64,000 nucleotides of DNA from Liolophura sinensis (GCF_032854445.1 NC_088301.1:46621116-46685115), one strand, 5' to 3'; shown: positions 36,525 through 48,770, counted from the first letter of the stretch. Made by a program: numbers and translations. The notes: generated by a model not told the origin, from the letters alone.

Positions 36525-38224
36525 AAACAAACAAATGAGAAACTCGTGACACTCCTTCCCGTTTGTATCAAGACGGTCCAAAGCTGTGAAGTCATTTGTT
36601 CTTTCCTTTATTATGTCACAATTATCGGTGTATCTGTGCTCATAAAACATGAATGTAGTATACGCGTACAGCAACTTCAAAGAAAAAAACGTTGCGTTTT
36701 ACTATATTTTGGACCTTTAGCTCCTTCTCGAATCCCCACTGTGTTACATCACATTTATTATTGGTCGCGTCTTAGGTAGTCACTCTTTAGTGTTGTATTA
36801 CGTCACACCTGCCGTCTGCTTTCAGAGTTGCTCTTTGAAAGTCATTGCTTTTGACAAGTCGCCGAGAATTTCCTGGGTGATCACTTATCCGCTAATAAAA
36901 CAATTATTTCAAGTTTCAGAGTTGAATATCGTGATTTGTCGGCTCTCCCCAGCTGATGTACTAGGCATATTCGCGCTGCGCGATCGTTGTACATCACCTG
37001 TCTTGAGCTACACTGAAACATGGAATTTAATTCTATAATATTTAGATATTAGTATACGTGATGAATAATCAATTTATTATGTAAGTAATTCTTAGTTTTT
37101 CCGAGCCACATATCTGAGAGTAAGCCGTAGATGATGTCCTGTCATTAAAATATTTAAGGCTTATTGTACTACACTATAAATATTTTCTCGCTGACGTTTT
37201 TAGATGTTGATCTTCATTCTTAAACAGCAGACTTGTACAGAAATTCCATGTTACACTCCTGAAATAAGAAGCACCAATGCAAAGTAATGGCCCCGCGGTT
37301 TTCATCAGACACATTACCCCCATCTTTCCGTCTGACATGCCGCAAAACTATGTAAAAAAGTAAAAACTTACTTTTGATGCCACAGACATCACAGTCTATA
37401 AAACGTGATACAGACACTGTATTCTATATATGAGGAGGGACTTTGGCTCCGAGCTCAGAAGATGAACACCAGGGTATTTCCTTAAGGTTAAATCATCCTT
37501 CACGAAAGGTTATAGACTGGAGGGTTGTGTTTTGTGTGCTCCGTCGTCATAGCGTTCGACAAGTTGCCTGTCCTTGGAGGGCCATGGGTTATTCTCAGTC
37601 TGCGAGACATGTTTTTATCTGTGGCCCTATTGATCCCATACACCGCTAAATATATCATGTATGCCGGCAAACGAGAAAATGTAGGAGAATATTGCATTAA
37701 ACCTGTCTATACTTCACAAAAAAGCTGTTTTGGATCTTGGAGTATAGGGCAGTAAATTGGATTTAATTATATTTCATGACTGCTGCTTGCACATTTTCCG
37801 GCAAGTCACGATGCAGTCATTACAGTATTTATCAGTAGAAGCCTATGTCATAATTTTGCTACAAATTTGTCAAACTGGTAATCATTCCACCAAACAAAAA
37901 CAAACAAACAAAAAAAAAACGTTAACGCTGAAAAAAACATGGTGACGAGGCCGTTTGGCCAGTTTGAATCATATTAATACATTTAATAACGGTGGCAATT
38001 TTTTGATGGATAAGTGAGGGAAAACTTAAGGTAACCTAAATTGGGAGTCATATACATGTCCTTGTAAACAGCCACCACTGTAAATAACAATGACGTCAAC
38101 CTGTCATCTGTGATATTTATAACGGCTATACTTTATCAGGACACTCTAAAAGTACCTCCAGTATTAGTCATACGAAGCGTAATCATTAATATAATTCTTA
38201 CAGCAGCCTTTAAAATCATCAAGT

Positions 38225-38372
38225 AGGGGGCTGATGTTAGCACGCAAGAGCGGAGCAATGACCTAGGAGTCGCTCACAAATGTGGTCGTTATGAGTTCAA
38301 GTCCAGCTCTTGCTAAGGGAAAATATTCTTGAGTACGGCGTTAAACACCAATCGAATAAATACATAAATCAA
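38225..38372 (+). repeat. SINE type A with internal deletion
   Basis: The tRNA-like head with atgagttcaagtccagctc joins directly to the tail (aatattcttgagtacggcg, ttaaacaccaatcg), omitting the roughly 100-base body present at 20345-20597. Confidence 0.85.
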
Positions 38373-39406
38373 ATCATGAATAATCATGGCGATGTTAGTT
38401 TTTCCTTTAATTATTCCTTCGATTTTTGGACGGCGTTAAGTAACAAACAAATGAATATATGTCTTTACAAAAGAAAAAATGAGTACACAAAAAATTAAAA
38501 AACAGATAATCAATTAATTCTTGTTTGCAAAAATCCAATCGTCTTAAGAAATAATGAACAGTTTTGGAGTTAGTCTCTATTGTTATTGTCACATGTCAGA
38601 GCTCGTGAAATAGCGATATGAACAGTACAAAACATGTTTTTCTTCTAATGCATTTAACAAAACAATGTGGTCTTAAGAGTTTAGGCACATATGCAACAGT
38701 ATATATAAATCTCCAACACACAGTGAATACCCTGGAATACACCGGAAGCTTGAAATTAGCTTGAGATTTTACCATAAAATATCAGATCCTCAACTGAATT
38801 TCGACATTTTCCAACGAAGTTCCTTTTGTTATCATAACTGAAACATGTTTTTTTCACCAAATTTAAATAAATCAAATATACACACAAAATCCCCCAGTTA
38901 AAGAAATCAAAACTGCGATAGGTAGCTGTATCCGTGTTCAAATAATATTTGTAACCTTTTCTTGTATATGTTTGGGGAGAAAAGTAAGGATACAACGGAA
39001 TGATCAACGTGTATCCCGATGAGGTTTAACTTCCTGGTTACGGACCTGACATAATTTGTATTTCAAAATGTCACACTTTTAACGATGTGCATAGCACTGT
39101 GTTGATATGGTGAACAGTGAACAAATGTTAATGTCAGAGAGATCAAAGTAAATTTGTAATAAGACTTATACTTTTGCGTTCGTGCGGCTAGGCGGCGGGG
39201 TCAGCCAAGTGACTTTCCACACACAGAACGATAAAGTGAACTTTCTGCAGCTTCTAGTTTACTTATTTGTCTAATGCCGGAACTCAAGTCAAATTACTTC
39301 AGTGGTATGATTACATGTCGTCAGGTTGAAGGGGACCCTGGAGGAAAAACATCTCGCTACACACGTTCCTTGTACCTGAAAAACATATTGTAGAGCGTAA
39401 ATTGAA

Positions 39407-39660
39407 TCATTCCAGTAAAGAATTTGCGCAGTTCAAAGGAAACCTCATTGCAGCCACTGTTAGCATAAGTTCCTCGAATTCTTTATCTAGACGAGGCTGT
39501 TTAAATTTCAACTTTTTGCTATGCTCAAGGATTGAATCCAAGTTTTCGAGAGAAAGAGATAAGGTGGTCAACGCTCTCTTGGTTTCCAAATGATGTCCTA
39601 GTTTTATGGTCGATGATATCCAGTAACGAACATGAAGTTTTAACTTTAAAATTGTAAAAA
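39407..39660 (-). other. Possible terminal exon or gene remnant (unconfirmed)
   Basis: A minus-strand frame stays open for about 80 codons up to a stop at 39407. It reads SLENLDSILEHSKKLKF, then RLDKEFEELMLTVAAMRF, a helix-prone, charged pattern. It has no ATG; it begins just after a T-rich tract and an AG that could be a splice acceptor. No family was recognised, and a comparable 63-codon frame exists on the opposite strand. Confidence 0.2.
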
Positions 39661-39710
39661 AAAATGCTATTTTATTATATTCGTTAAGTCGTAACCTGAA
39701 TCGTTTAAAC

Positions 39711-39927
39711 GCCGGCTCGCTGGGGTGTCAGGTCCTTGCGCCACGACACTGTTCAAATTCAGCTCTCGACTCACTGAATTGCAGCCATGGGTTAAGGTAC
39801 CCTAGCTGGAGAAGACAGCAGTGGTTTACCCAAGGCACATCGGTTTCTTTCACCCATTAACCTGGCCGCAATCGTATATATGAAACATTTTAGAGTACTG
39901 CATTAAACGCCAATCAGATAAATAGAT
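39711..39927 (+). repeat. SINE type A, full-length diverged copy
   Basis: It carries a head with B-box-like gttcaaattc, a body with ggtttacccaaggcac and cacccattaacctgg, and a tail of gagtactgcattaaacgcc followed by an aaat-type run. It matches the 21967-22092 fragment better than the 20345-20597 copy, suggesting a subfamily. Confidence 0.8.
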
Positions 39928-40614
39928 GTACATTCGCTTAGTCATTCGGGGCAGTGTGTAATAACAAAATATACGCACACAAATACGTTGTCAGTATAGG
40001 AACTTAAACAGCTATGAAGCAATTTTTTCAACTCCATGTGTAATATTTTGGCAACATATTTTTTGTGTGTGATAAAATACAGGCTGCCATGCATTAATTA
40101 AGTGTTATCATGAATTAGAATGGATACTTGTTAGGTTATGGTATTACGTATCGTGTGCCAACTATAGCGAAATCATACGTGAATCCTTGTTTAGAGCACA
40201 TGTTGTCTTCCAGCTATCATGCGAGTTTATTAATTTTTCAGAAAGGTACACTTCCGGTGCAGTGATTTTCTGCTCTCTACATTGTAATGTCCGATATATA
40301 AAAAAAGGATATTTTAGCGCGACCAGAACGGTCTGCCATTTTTCGATTTTATGACCTATACTTTGCTCCACTGTATGTTTGAAGCTTTATAAGTCGCATG
40401 TTTGCCATATAACAAGAAAAGAAGACTAAAACAAAACTGAAAAAGAAGTGGCCTCACGAGTATGTCAGCAGATGTCACTCACAGCTATAGTCAGTTTCGC
40501 TTCTTGATGTGCACACTTTCTTGCACTGGGGTCGATTCCCCGTCTTACCATATCGGGCCACATAAAATATGTGTTCTGCAGTAGTCTAGGTACAAATCTG
40601 TGCGTCGACGCAGA

Positions 40615-40815
40615 GGTTTGAATACCAGCCGTCAACCAAAATGGGCGTTTCAGGTCAATAATCCGAGCCAATTCCCAAAACGACGTTTAACACAAACCAC
40701 CAAAGAACTAGGAAATTGTATAAAGCGCAAAATTGGAACGGATTAATTGCAAAGAGAAGCAGTCAACAGTTTTCAATGATATTGGAAAGGCGCAAGTATG
40801 TTCTAAGCGAATATA
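40615..40815 (+). repeat. Repeat Y (reverse-transcriptase-associated), copy 1
   Basis: Blocks gccgtcaaccaaaatgg, gtttcaggtcaataatc, cgacgtttaacacaaacc, accaaagaac and gagaagcagtcaacag define repeat Y. A reverse transcriptase trace on the minus strand starts 170 bases away (40985-41115). The same layout is seen at 57.8-58.9 kb and, inverted, at 44.8-45.4 kb, so Y is probably the non-coding 3' part of that retroelement. Confidence 0.8.
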
Positions 40816-40984
40816 CCATGTTAGTTTATAAGCTGTCAATAATGAAATATTTATCTCAGTTGCGCTTTGACTGATATATCCAACGTGTCAGTCTAAATTG
40901 TACATACAACCCTAGTTCTTGGTTAACTGGAATTAGACACCTATAGAGAGTCTGCTCTGCCCATGCATATTTACTTAGATAGAG

Positions 40985-41115
40985 AATTATACTCATTGTA
41001 AAAGTTAAGACACTTAGAGTGAATGGAATACACTTGACACGCTAATTTTTGCAGTAATAACTTGTGACGTTGGTTGAAATCGTCTTATAACACAGGATCT
41101 AACAAATGCTAAACA
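40985..41115 (-). pseudogene. Reverse transcriptase C-terminal trace, Penelope-like (third copy)
   Basis: At the DNA level this block matches 58440-58590 (shared words tatactcattgtaaaa, cttagagtgaat / cttagaatgaac, ctaacaaatgcta). In translation, only short pieces such as NFYNEYN survive from the segment after the catalytic domain. It has several frameshifts and no activity. It lies beside repeat Y copy 1. Confidence 0.6.
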
Positions 41116-42047
41116 CCAAGACATATACAAGTCACATGCACGACACTTCGGATTATTGCTGTGCTTTATAAGGCCTACATTAGCCCGAAAATGTAGCGTA
41201 AGAATGGTTTGTATTTACTGATCCGCAGAGATCGCTTCCATCCTCAGCCCGGATGACCTGTGAGCCCCATTATCACATTGTATCAGTGTTTAGGCACCAT
41301 ATCAGTTCACTGCATATGGGAAACCCATTATGTAAGTGCTGTTAATGCATGGTCAGCCCCTAGGCTGAGACATTAGTGCATTTGAAACCATTGGCACCGA
41401 CCTTTGTTGCATATTTTTCCAGAAAATCTTAAACTTGGAAATAATATCTTTCTTGAACTACTCGCCCGTTGGCATGTCCATCATGTTGTGAAAACAATAT
41501 TATTTAAAAATGTCAACCGTGCTTGATTAAGCTACACAACAGTTTAACACGCAAAGGCGGACAAAAATGCTTTTTGAGAGTTTATTCTCGAGTGAAGTAG
41601 ACAGCACAAACTACAGCTATAACTAATTAACATAAAAGCAATGTATAATTATTCGTGTGCTTTTGTCAATTCGGTAACTAACAAATGCCATCAAATTGAA
41701 AGCGAGGTTCAAATTGTTTGGAATAATTATTGTAAGTTTGAAATAGCCCTAGTTTACAGGTAATAATTATGACGATAACACTCAATTGAATTACGAATTT
41801 AAATTTCTCAAACCAGGTGTTTGACTGCTGCTTGATATCCCGGTCACTGACAACAGATCAAGTTCAATTAACTGAAAATTTACCGGGTGCATACTGATAC
41901 TACAGTGCATGTATAAAATCTGACTCATACTCCTGACGTCATACTCCTGACGCAAATAAGGAGATTATTTCTACATGCAGCCTTACAATTGAGAAATTTG
42001 GGCTTGAACATGACCACATTGCAATGTGGCGCTAAAATATGACACAC
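41116..42047. other. No gene recognised; 14-bp duplication
   Basis: AT-rich spacer. A catactcctgacg word is duplicated head to tail at 41926-41938 and 41940-41952, creating a TGACGTCA palindrome at the junction. Confidence 0.5.
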
Positions 42048-42403
42048 CGGCCCGGATAGCACAGTTTATTAGAGGGTCCGCTTCGGGACCAGTAGATCCA
42101 ACCAATCCTTGATCGAGTCACACCCAAGACTTTAAAAGAGGAACTTCCTCGCTTGGCGTTCAGCATGAAGGGGATAGTGCAACGACTGCTTGACCCGTAT
42201 CAGTATAATGGCTCGGGCGGGGCGGCTTACTTGCCTTCGGTAAGTTGTCTCAGTGAAGCAGCACTAAATAAAAGAGCGGTGGAAATCCGTCCTGCAACAA
42301 GGAGGCACATTACACGTACATGCACCCTAAGGATTCCTTCGTCGTCATATGACTGAAAAATTGTTGAGTACGACGTTAAACCCCAAGCATTCACTCACTC
42401 ACT
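42048..42403 (+). repeat. SINE type B, full length
   Basis: A tRNA-like head (gcccggatagcacagttta, with B-box-like gatcgagtc) is followed by a roughly 220-base body and the 3' block cgtcgtcatatgactgaaaa, gagtacgacgttaaacccc and (tcac)n. It is the reference copy for the fragments at 31-172 and 11935-12020. A 67-codon frame inside it is not a gene. Confidence 0.88.
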
Positions 42404-43390
42404 AAAATGTAACACAAAACATCTTGTTTTCGGGGGAAAATGCTGTAAATTTTTTACATCAACTTGTAAGGTATGGTTATATTTGGGAAAATGGTAGACA
42501 GCAAAGTGATATTAAACGATATTAAACGATTTAAGCGCAAACTGATTTTAAACAGTACATAACCTATATAGAATTTCTGTAATCTAAGCGCTTAGCTTGC
42601 ACGAATAATGGAGTAAAAGAATTTATCAATTCTTAGTAATGTATGGGGACTGAAATGTAAAAACAAAAGAACACAAAAAATTAAATTAGAATAAACTGTG
42701 GAAAAGCACGTCACAGTGTGACGTCATACATAAGTCAACTGAAAGACTGACATTGGGAAGTTAAATATGCAAGATATAAATGTGCTCTATGTTAATTATG
42801 ATTGAGCTTATTAATAATATAAAGTGTATGATGTATATTGACATCTGTGAAATATCGGCAACTGATTTGGTTGTCTCGTTATCTTCGTAGTCTCAAAAGA
42901 TGTTCACTACGTTATAAGCTGTGTGCAAAGTTGTTGTCGTACATGTAAGTATACATTATCACACGAGTGAAGTGTGATATGAACATTTACCCCCACTTTA
43001 TGTGACTGCTCTTAACAAATGGCTAGCACAGAATCTACTGATTGTAGAAATAATAACTATATACATCATACACTTTACATTATCATGTAGTTGTGATATC
43101 ATTAGCTAACAGCAAACCAAGGTCAACAAAAGCCGCTCAAGGCCTTTACGAAGAGAGCTGGTTTACTTTACAGTTGAAGGTTTACAATATAAGTGTTTAT
43201 ACCGCCTAGCCCTGTGGTTTTTATTGATTTAACTTATTAGTAGAGCATTACTTTAATACTTGCTACAGAATGCGGTAATGTAGAGTCTAAATTTAATGAC
43301 ATCCATCTTTGTCAAATGAAGTTTTTCTGTGTAGCAAGGTTATAACGTGTCGCCATGGAGCTGTTTAACTCAAAAATAATCATAGGCTCC
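42404..43390. other. No gene recognised
   Basis: AT-rich spacer without long frames or recognised repeats. Confidence 0.55.
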
Positions 43391-43630
43391 AGTCGCCAAT
43401 GACGCCTAATAAATTGCAGTTAACATCACTGCTTTTCTTTACCTAATTCTGCTTAAACCATGGTGTTAGGGGGCGTGTAATTTGCTACTTTTTATGCATT
43501 TACATGAATAATTAGAATAAAACCCTAACTAAGGTAAACTGACAAGAAGCCGTATTTCACCGGTTACGCGTGACCGTTTGCCAACTATCACAGGCTTCGC
43601 TGTTCTGGGTTTACTCTCTGAGCTGTACGT
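43391..43630 (+). repeat. Dispersed repeat X, copy 5
   Basis: It shows gcagttaacatcactgc, ctaattctgcttaaaccatg, gtgttagggggcgtgtaa, tagaataaaaccctaac, ctgacaagaagccgtattt and the end gctgttctgggtttactctc. It is among the best-preserved copies. Confidence 0.88.
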
Positions 43631-44794
43631 ATTTTATAGTACTGCAAGCTTTAGGTAAAATCTATCCTGTCATTTCCCTTAGTATGTCTCACCATTACAC
43701 ACAGTTATGTCCAGTGATAACTGCAGCTTTTTCTGTATTTTATCTTTTCTATTTAAATGGTTAATGAGTCAGTGTTTTATCATGGTTAAATTAAATTTGC
43801 CGGATTAAAACGCTGAGTCACAGTGTACATATTTTGTTCTGGAAACCTTGTACTTTTTGTGTGGTGAAACTGCCTAATGCTACTGGTACATTACCTGAAT
43901 TACATATTTTTAATGTGTTATTTCAGATACTGTATCAGTAAATAACTACCCACAATGCATTGGCATAAATCCCACAATGCTTTTCATCTTGAGAACAACT
44001 TGGCTGCCATCTCAGTAGGTGCACCAGCTGAACACAAAAAGGAGAAACAACGAAACAGAAATTTCAGTATAGTTGAGGAAAATATTATTCAATGGTAGAA
44101 GCCTATTCGGACACAATTAACGCCAAACTCGCATGGTTCCAACGTGCTGTGCAGATTCTGCATTCAAATATGATGTAATCAAATATTCAGATAAGTTAGC
44201 TGTGGTGTCTTGCACAATATTTTATAGGGACAAGATAGATACCTGAGCAAGGCACTGACAATGAGGGCGATGACAGGTGTTGATTTCCATGGCGACACTG
44301 CTGCCGACGGTAACCTTGATGGTGTGCCATACAGACAAACTTTTGCAAATATTCCTTTTTAAAACAGGAAGTAAAGACAACTTACCGGTGTGGTATGTAA
44401 CATAAATTAAGAAAACAGTAAAGAAATGTAAGCCTGCAGTCCGGCGCTGTTCTAGCAGCAACCAACAAGACACATTCAATCAAAGCTCGTGTTTGAGAAA
44501 ACTTTATTCTCAATACAGCCCTAAACAGTTAATAAAAAATTTTAAAGTGATAAATTTTTTCTGAAGCTTTCTTACAATGCTACATTCAACATCCAGTTTC
44601 ATGAATTGTTCTCACTTTCAGAGTTCATCACTAATGAGGAGAGTTACCGGAGCTTGGAGCGAGCGGTTGGCATCACTTGCAGTACTGCGGTTGAAATTTT
44701 CGACGACCAGGCTGGAGTCTCAATGGCGGGCAGCTTATTCCCGATGCAGTCCATCATTTGTGTCAACTGAAGGCTACATGCTCATCTAACAGTG
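43631..44794. other. No confirmed gene
   Basis: Frames at 44222-44479 (minus) and 44577-44789 (plus, with a second open frame over the same DNA) have no recognised domain. They may be decayed upstream parts of the retroelement that begins near 44795, but I could not align them. Confidence 0.35.
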
Positions 44795-45200
44795 TATTGA
44801 GTATTCCAAATGGATACAAATCTTGCCTCCCTTCTGGCTGACCTATTCGTGTTCTCGTAGGAATACGACTATGTGCAGAAACTATTAAGAAGTAATCCTA
44901 ACCTTATCCGATCTTTCTCATTCACTAAACGACCTATTGACGATTTACTAGATTTAAACAATCCATATATAGCAAGGTTTAAATATATTTATATATATAT
45001 ATATATCCACCTTAGCTGGAGTTAAAGAAAACCAGACATTTCAGATGGTACATCTTATTTGGGTCTATATTTGTACAAATACGAAAGTGGTTTCCTCTGT
45101 CACAGACTTACTACAAGATAGTTTAAATTTTCAAAGTTTAAATTAGCCTACTCTTATTGGACATTAACATAGCGAAGGGTCATGGCGTGTCCATACCTCG
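44795..45200 (+). pseudogene. Reverse transcriptase fragment, Penelope-like, interrupted by stops and a TA run
   Basis: Translation shows reverse transcriptase landmarks in order: DTNLASLLADLFVFS (the GTNCAPLLADLF-type motif), KLLRSNPNLIRSFSFTK, then PIDDLLDLNNPYIA in place of the catalytic YIDD segment, and DGTSYLGLYLYKYESGF. A stop interrupts after LFVFS. A short (ta)n run sits inside the frame near 44990. The YxDD tyrosine reads as proline, so the copy is dead. The pattern suits Penelope-like retroelements, although another non-LTR class cannot be excluded by eye. An inverted repeat Y copy follows at 45340-45430. Confidence 0.8.
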
Positions 45201-45339
45201 CCTTCTAGGAATTGTTAGGTCCTGAGATATAACGAGAACACACATTGCGCCTTTCCATTGCATCATTCAAAACTGCATACTGATTCACTTGTCACGATTC
45301 CACCCTAATTTCGTTCTTATATACTTTCTGAATTATTTG

Positions 45340-45430
45340 GTGGTTTGTGTTAGACGTCATCTTGAAAATTGGCTTTGGGATTATTCTTTAAATGGTTGAC
45401 GGTTGGTACAGGAATGTCTGTTTCGGTGCA
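45340..45430 (-). repeat. Repeat Y, copy 2 (inverted, short)
   Basis: On the minus strand it carries gtcaaccatttaaagaat, ggcgtct-like changes and gacgtctaacacaaacc followed by accaaa. Y is antisense to the neighbouring reverse transcriptase, as in the other pairs. Confidence 0.65.
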
Positions 45431-46689
45431 TAGATTCTAATTATAATAAATATACTCTAAATTTTTTCTTCGTGTCAGTATTATTAGCCTTGACATTTTA
45501 ACACGTTAGTTTCATGAATCCATTTAAAGGAATAAAGTTACTGTGAATTGTAAAAATCATAAAGTATATCCATCCACAAGGCACAACACTGTAATTTTGT
45601 AATGCTGCGTTAGAATTAATAAATTCTGAAATATACTAAAAGCTTTTAAGGCATATTCGTTCATAAAATAATACCATACCATATCAGGTCTTAATATAAG
45701 CATTTTAATGTTCCTATAAATTTAATATGCACTGAATTATTCAAGGAATTTTTCCATTTTTAAATAACTTTCATTTAACATCCAATTTGAAGATTTAATT
45801 TTGTAACCCTTAAGCGCTCATTTGAGCTGGTATGAAGGTTCAGAGGGAACTTCTGGGTGGCTTAGCGCTACATGTAAACTGGATGAGGTGATGAATGGCT
45901 GGCCTGGTGATGGACATTCTGCAGCGGCACAAAACAATCCCCAAATAGCTGGTGAGACAACTTGAAGACAACCTGAAATCATGTATTACAAATATACATA
46001 TTCGCCTACATTGAAATCAGTAAGAATAAATGCCTCCATAGATTAATGATAAGCAGGCATTGCCTTCTCCAAGAATTCCTATGAACACCTCACAGCACTT
46101 CATGCTTTTGCACTCCTCCTGGGAGATGAAGTGCTGAAAGAAGTTTCAGAAAACAGTCAAGATACATAAGCAACAGAATTCTCCTCTGCTATAAATACAT
46201 TAACGTTGCATTCTATTTGATAAACATTTTATTACACTAGGTCTTTCTAATATATAAACCAAAAACAAATAAAACAAAAGAAACACGACCTTGCACCTGT
46301 AAGGCAGTTTAAATCCCTCTTACATGTATACCGTTAACTGTTGCAGAAAATAGCTCCTGACCTTGCGCCCCCAGTGATATCAAGTTTCCTAATGTACTGC
46401 CATTACCAGTAATACCACCTGAATACATGAGCACTACACCCGCAATACAACACTGCTCTATGTTATTAGGAAATATGCTTGTATGTAAAACAATGCATTT
46501 TGATTTACCACACACTACAGCATGAAAAGTTCAGCAGGAAATATTGAACCACCTCTATAATTACCACTATGCCAAACTGTAAAATGGTACAAGAATCCAG
46601 AAATCTCAATTTGCTCAAACGTAATTTGGAAGCTTGTAGTTTCTGCTAACATTTGTAAAACTCCATATTCTGTACCATTATATTTACTC
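45431..46689. other. No confirmed gene; possibly decayed upstream part of the next element
   Basis: AT-rich DNA with short frames only. Around 45835-45960, pieces of plausible coding sequence appear in two plus-strand frames, but I cannot tie them to the family at 46690-47360. A minus-strand 96-codon frame at 46515-46805 is unassigned and overlaps that element. Confidence 0.35.
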
Positions 46690-47360
46690 CCTCCAAAATC
46701 TATCAGCAAGAGTAGCTGTTTGCTTATAATGCAGCATGCTAACGCGTGTAACCAAAAGGGTTTTAAAAAGTTTAGTTTGGACAGACTGCTTATGTCGCTG
46801 ATCAAAGATTGCAGAAAACTAGAAAATGAAGGGATAATTTGTACTAGCTGCCCATCAAAGTTACCGTGAAATTACTGTTCTGGCTGGAGATAATCTAGGT
46901 TCTTACTTTGCTCGTAGGTTTCTGGAAAATTTTTTCAGGTGGGGACACATCAAGGCTTTGTAGATTTTGCACAGGTAGGAGAGGAGTTAATGCAGACATG
47001 ATTTTCTGCAGGTAGGTTTCAACTGAAAACGCCTGCTCCACATGATGAACATGTAACATTAGTCTCGAATCACCATGATCTAGCGAAAGCTTTTGATGTC
47101 AAGGCTATTTCTCCTCTCAACAAGTTGGCTTATTTCCATGTAATTGGAGAGCAGGCACCTGACACCATGCATAACATACTGGAAGGTGTTGTCAAGTATG
47201 AGCATTGCTGAACTGGAATCTGACCGCAAATTTCAGCAGATTGTCTTAACAACAATAAACTGGGAATACGGTCCTTTAGATAGAGCGAGCACTCCAGTTG
47301 AACTACCAGACAATTGTGGAAGCAGAAATACTCAGAAAACATACACTGGTTAATCCAGAA
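46690..47360 (+). pseudogene. Dead mobile-element-type gene with GDNLG and MHNILEG motifs
   Basis: The plus strand keeps the motif order of a large protein family that I know from repetitive sequences of fish and invertebrates. It runs FKKFSLDRLLMSLIKDCRKL and ENEGI, then VLAGDNLGSYFARRFLENFF, then PAPHDEHVTLVSNHHDLAKA and LNKLAYFHVIGEQAPDTMHN followed by ILEGVVKYEH (47126-47207), and finally VLTTINWEYGPLDRASTPVE. Stops and frameshifts separate the blocks (for example two stops after KYEH), so no product is made. The biochemical role of the family is not known to me; multi-copy occurrence suggests a transposon passenger or transposase. It converges on the CXC-type pseudogene at 47890-48770. 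Confidence 0.65.
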
Positions 47361-47889
47361 AGTTTGTGCTTTCAATTGATGACTTAGATCAAGAAAATTG
47401 TATACATGGAGTTGCACTAGTTATATTTCTCTTATGTGGGTTACTTGCACACACTTATTCTGATCATTTAAGCTTCTGCTGCTAGTCAGGTTCATTATGT
47501 AATGTCGCGAGATTTTTGTGGACAGTAGTAAAACTATGCATTTTTGTAATCTTTATTGCATAAGCAAACAGTAAAAGAATGTTTTCATTTGGCCCAAGTC
47601 CTATATGGCCGCCATGTTGAATTTTACAAAATGGCTGCGGTGAAAAAAGGTTTCGTCAATATCTCTGCTTCTAAATAACCTAAAAATTTGATTTTGACAG
47701 GTTAAGCACTGTTTTCAGAGCCAAGGATTCCAATCCTATCAAAATAAATAAGCCAGATTTAACCACAAACTAAGCTGACTGAAATTTTCTGCTTTAATGA
47801 ATGTTTTACATTCTGAGTTAGTGCGCATGAAGAACCAACATGTTCCCCGTGACAGAAATGGGTTTAGTCTTTAAGGCAACCAAGGAGTC
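47361..47889. other. Spacer between two converging pseudogenes
   Basis: No feature seen apart from the 3' surroundings of the two dead genes. The word atggcngcc occurs twice near 47600, without clear meaning. Confidence 0.4.
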
Positions 47890-48770
47890 TTTACATATCA
47901 TCACCATCATCGTCATCATCAGTTTCATACTGATTCTGTCTGTCATCATTCTGACAATCACTGCTGCACTGGCAAAGAAGGTGCGGATAAATTCTTTGTC
48001 CTACACGAACATCTGGCAGAAGAACAGTGTGTTTTGCATTGACAGCTGACCATCTCAATGATGGTCTTTGGAGCTGCAAGGGCATCTGTCATGGTTGGTT
48101 TCAACTGGCCATCGGACTTGGTGTGGTAGCCATTCTGCAAGGGATCCAACTAAGGAGCAATGGTGGACTGCTCTTGCTTGGATATGAACTCTCGGTACAT
48201 GTTGCCTCACAGCTCCAAGGGTATGATGTACTTGTCACTTTCTGCCATACGTTTGCAGAAGAGATACCATCGCTGTTCGGAGACTGCAGACGAAGCTAGC
48301 CAGAGTGGCCAACATAGTTTCGGTCACTTCTTCCTGTGTTGAAAGCATCTGTAGAGAACTGATTACATCTCTTTCTGCCTTACTCTGGAATCTTTGCAGC
48401 AAGATAACTGGTCAGGTCAGCCTTCGTCTTGTCATGTGAAAGGAACCAATTGAATGGGACGTTTATATGTTGGTGTCATCTCTGACTTCATAATGGACAG
48501 TTGCTCTTTCTTGCCATCTTTTACCCCTCGTAGCACTCTTTGGAGAATCATCCCTGTATGTGTCAAACACAAGTATAATTTCATCATAATCTCGAGTGAG
48601 GGACATCAGCCTGTCGTTGAAACATTCTGTTTCTGTCAGAGTGAATTCTTGGTTCCCAACGGCCTCTTTGTGGTTGATGTCTCTGTTGGACCTGGCAGGG
48701 AAAATCACTCTGCCATACAATTCCTTGGTCTCCTTTAGATCCAGTCTCGGAGTGTTGTAAAATCCAAGAT
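47890..48770 (-). pseudogene. Dead multi-copy gene with C-terminal CXC (tesmin/TSO1-like) cysteine motif
   Basis: The minus-strand frames read in order: TKELYGRVIFPARSNRDINH, then DEIILVFDTYRDDSPKSATR, then after a frameshift SHDKTKADLTSYLAAKIPE and a stop, ISSLQMLSTQEEVTETMLAT, NGYHTKSDGQLKPTMTDALA, and a cysteine cluster CQCKTHCSSARCSCRTKN, then CQCSSDCQN. The cluster resembles CXC zinc-binding repeats. The block with FDxYRxxSxKxxTR and the DKTK block recur in a repetitive protein family seen in cnidarians and molluscs, from general knowledge. At least two frameshifts and stops show it is dead. The function of intact relatives is not known to me; mobile-element origin is inferred from copy number in other genomes. 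Confidence 0.65.

Larger units (their letters stand above)
33743..38224. other. No gene recognised
   Basis: Mostly AT-rich spacer. It contains a tRNA-like sequence (34725-34806) and a cluster of ACGTCA-type sites near 36479-36524. Frames at 36504-36779, 36790-37038 and 37525-37755 are unassigned; the last has opposing open frames on the other strand. Confidence 0.45.

Noticed and set aside
42153-42356. 67-codon frame inside SINE type B
   Set aside because: SINEs are non-coding; the frame lies wholly within the repeat body.
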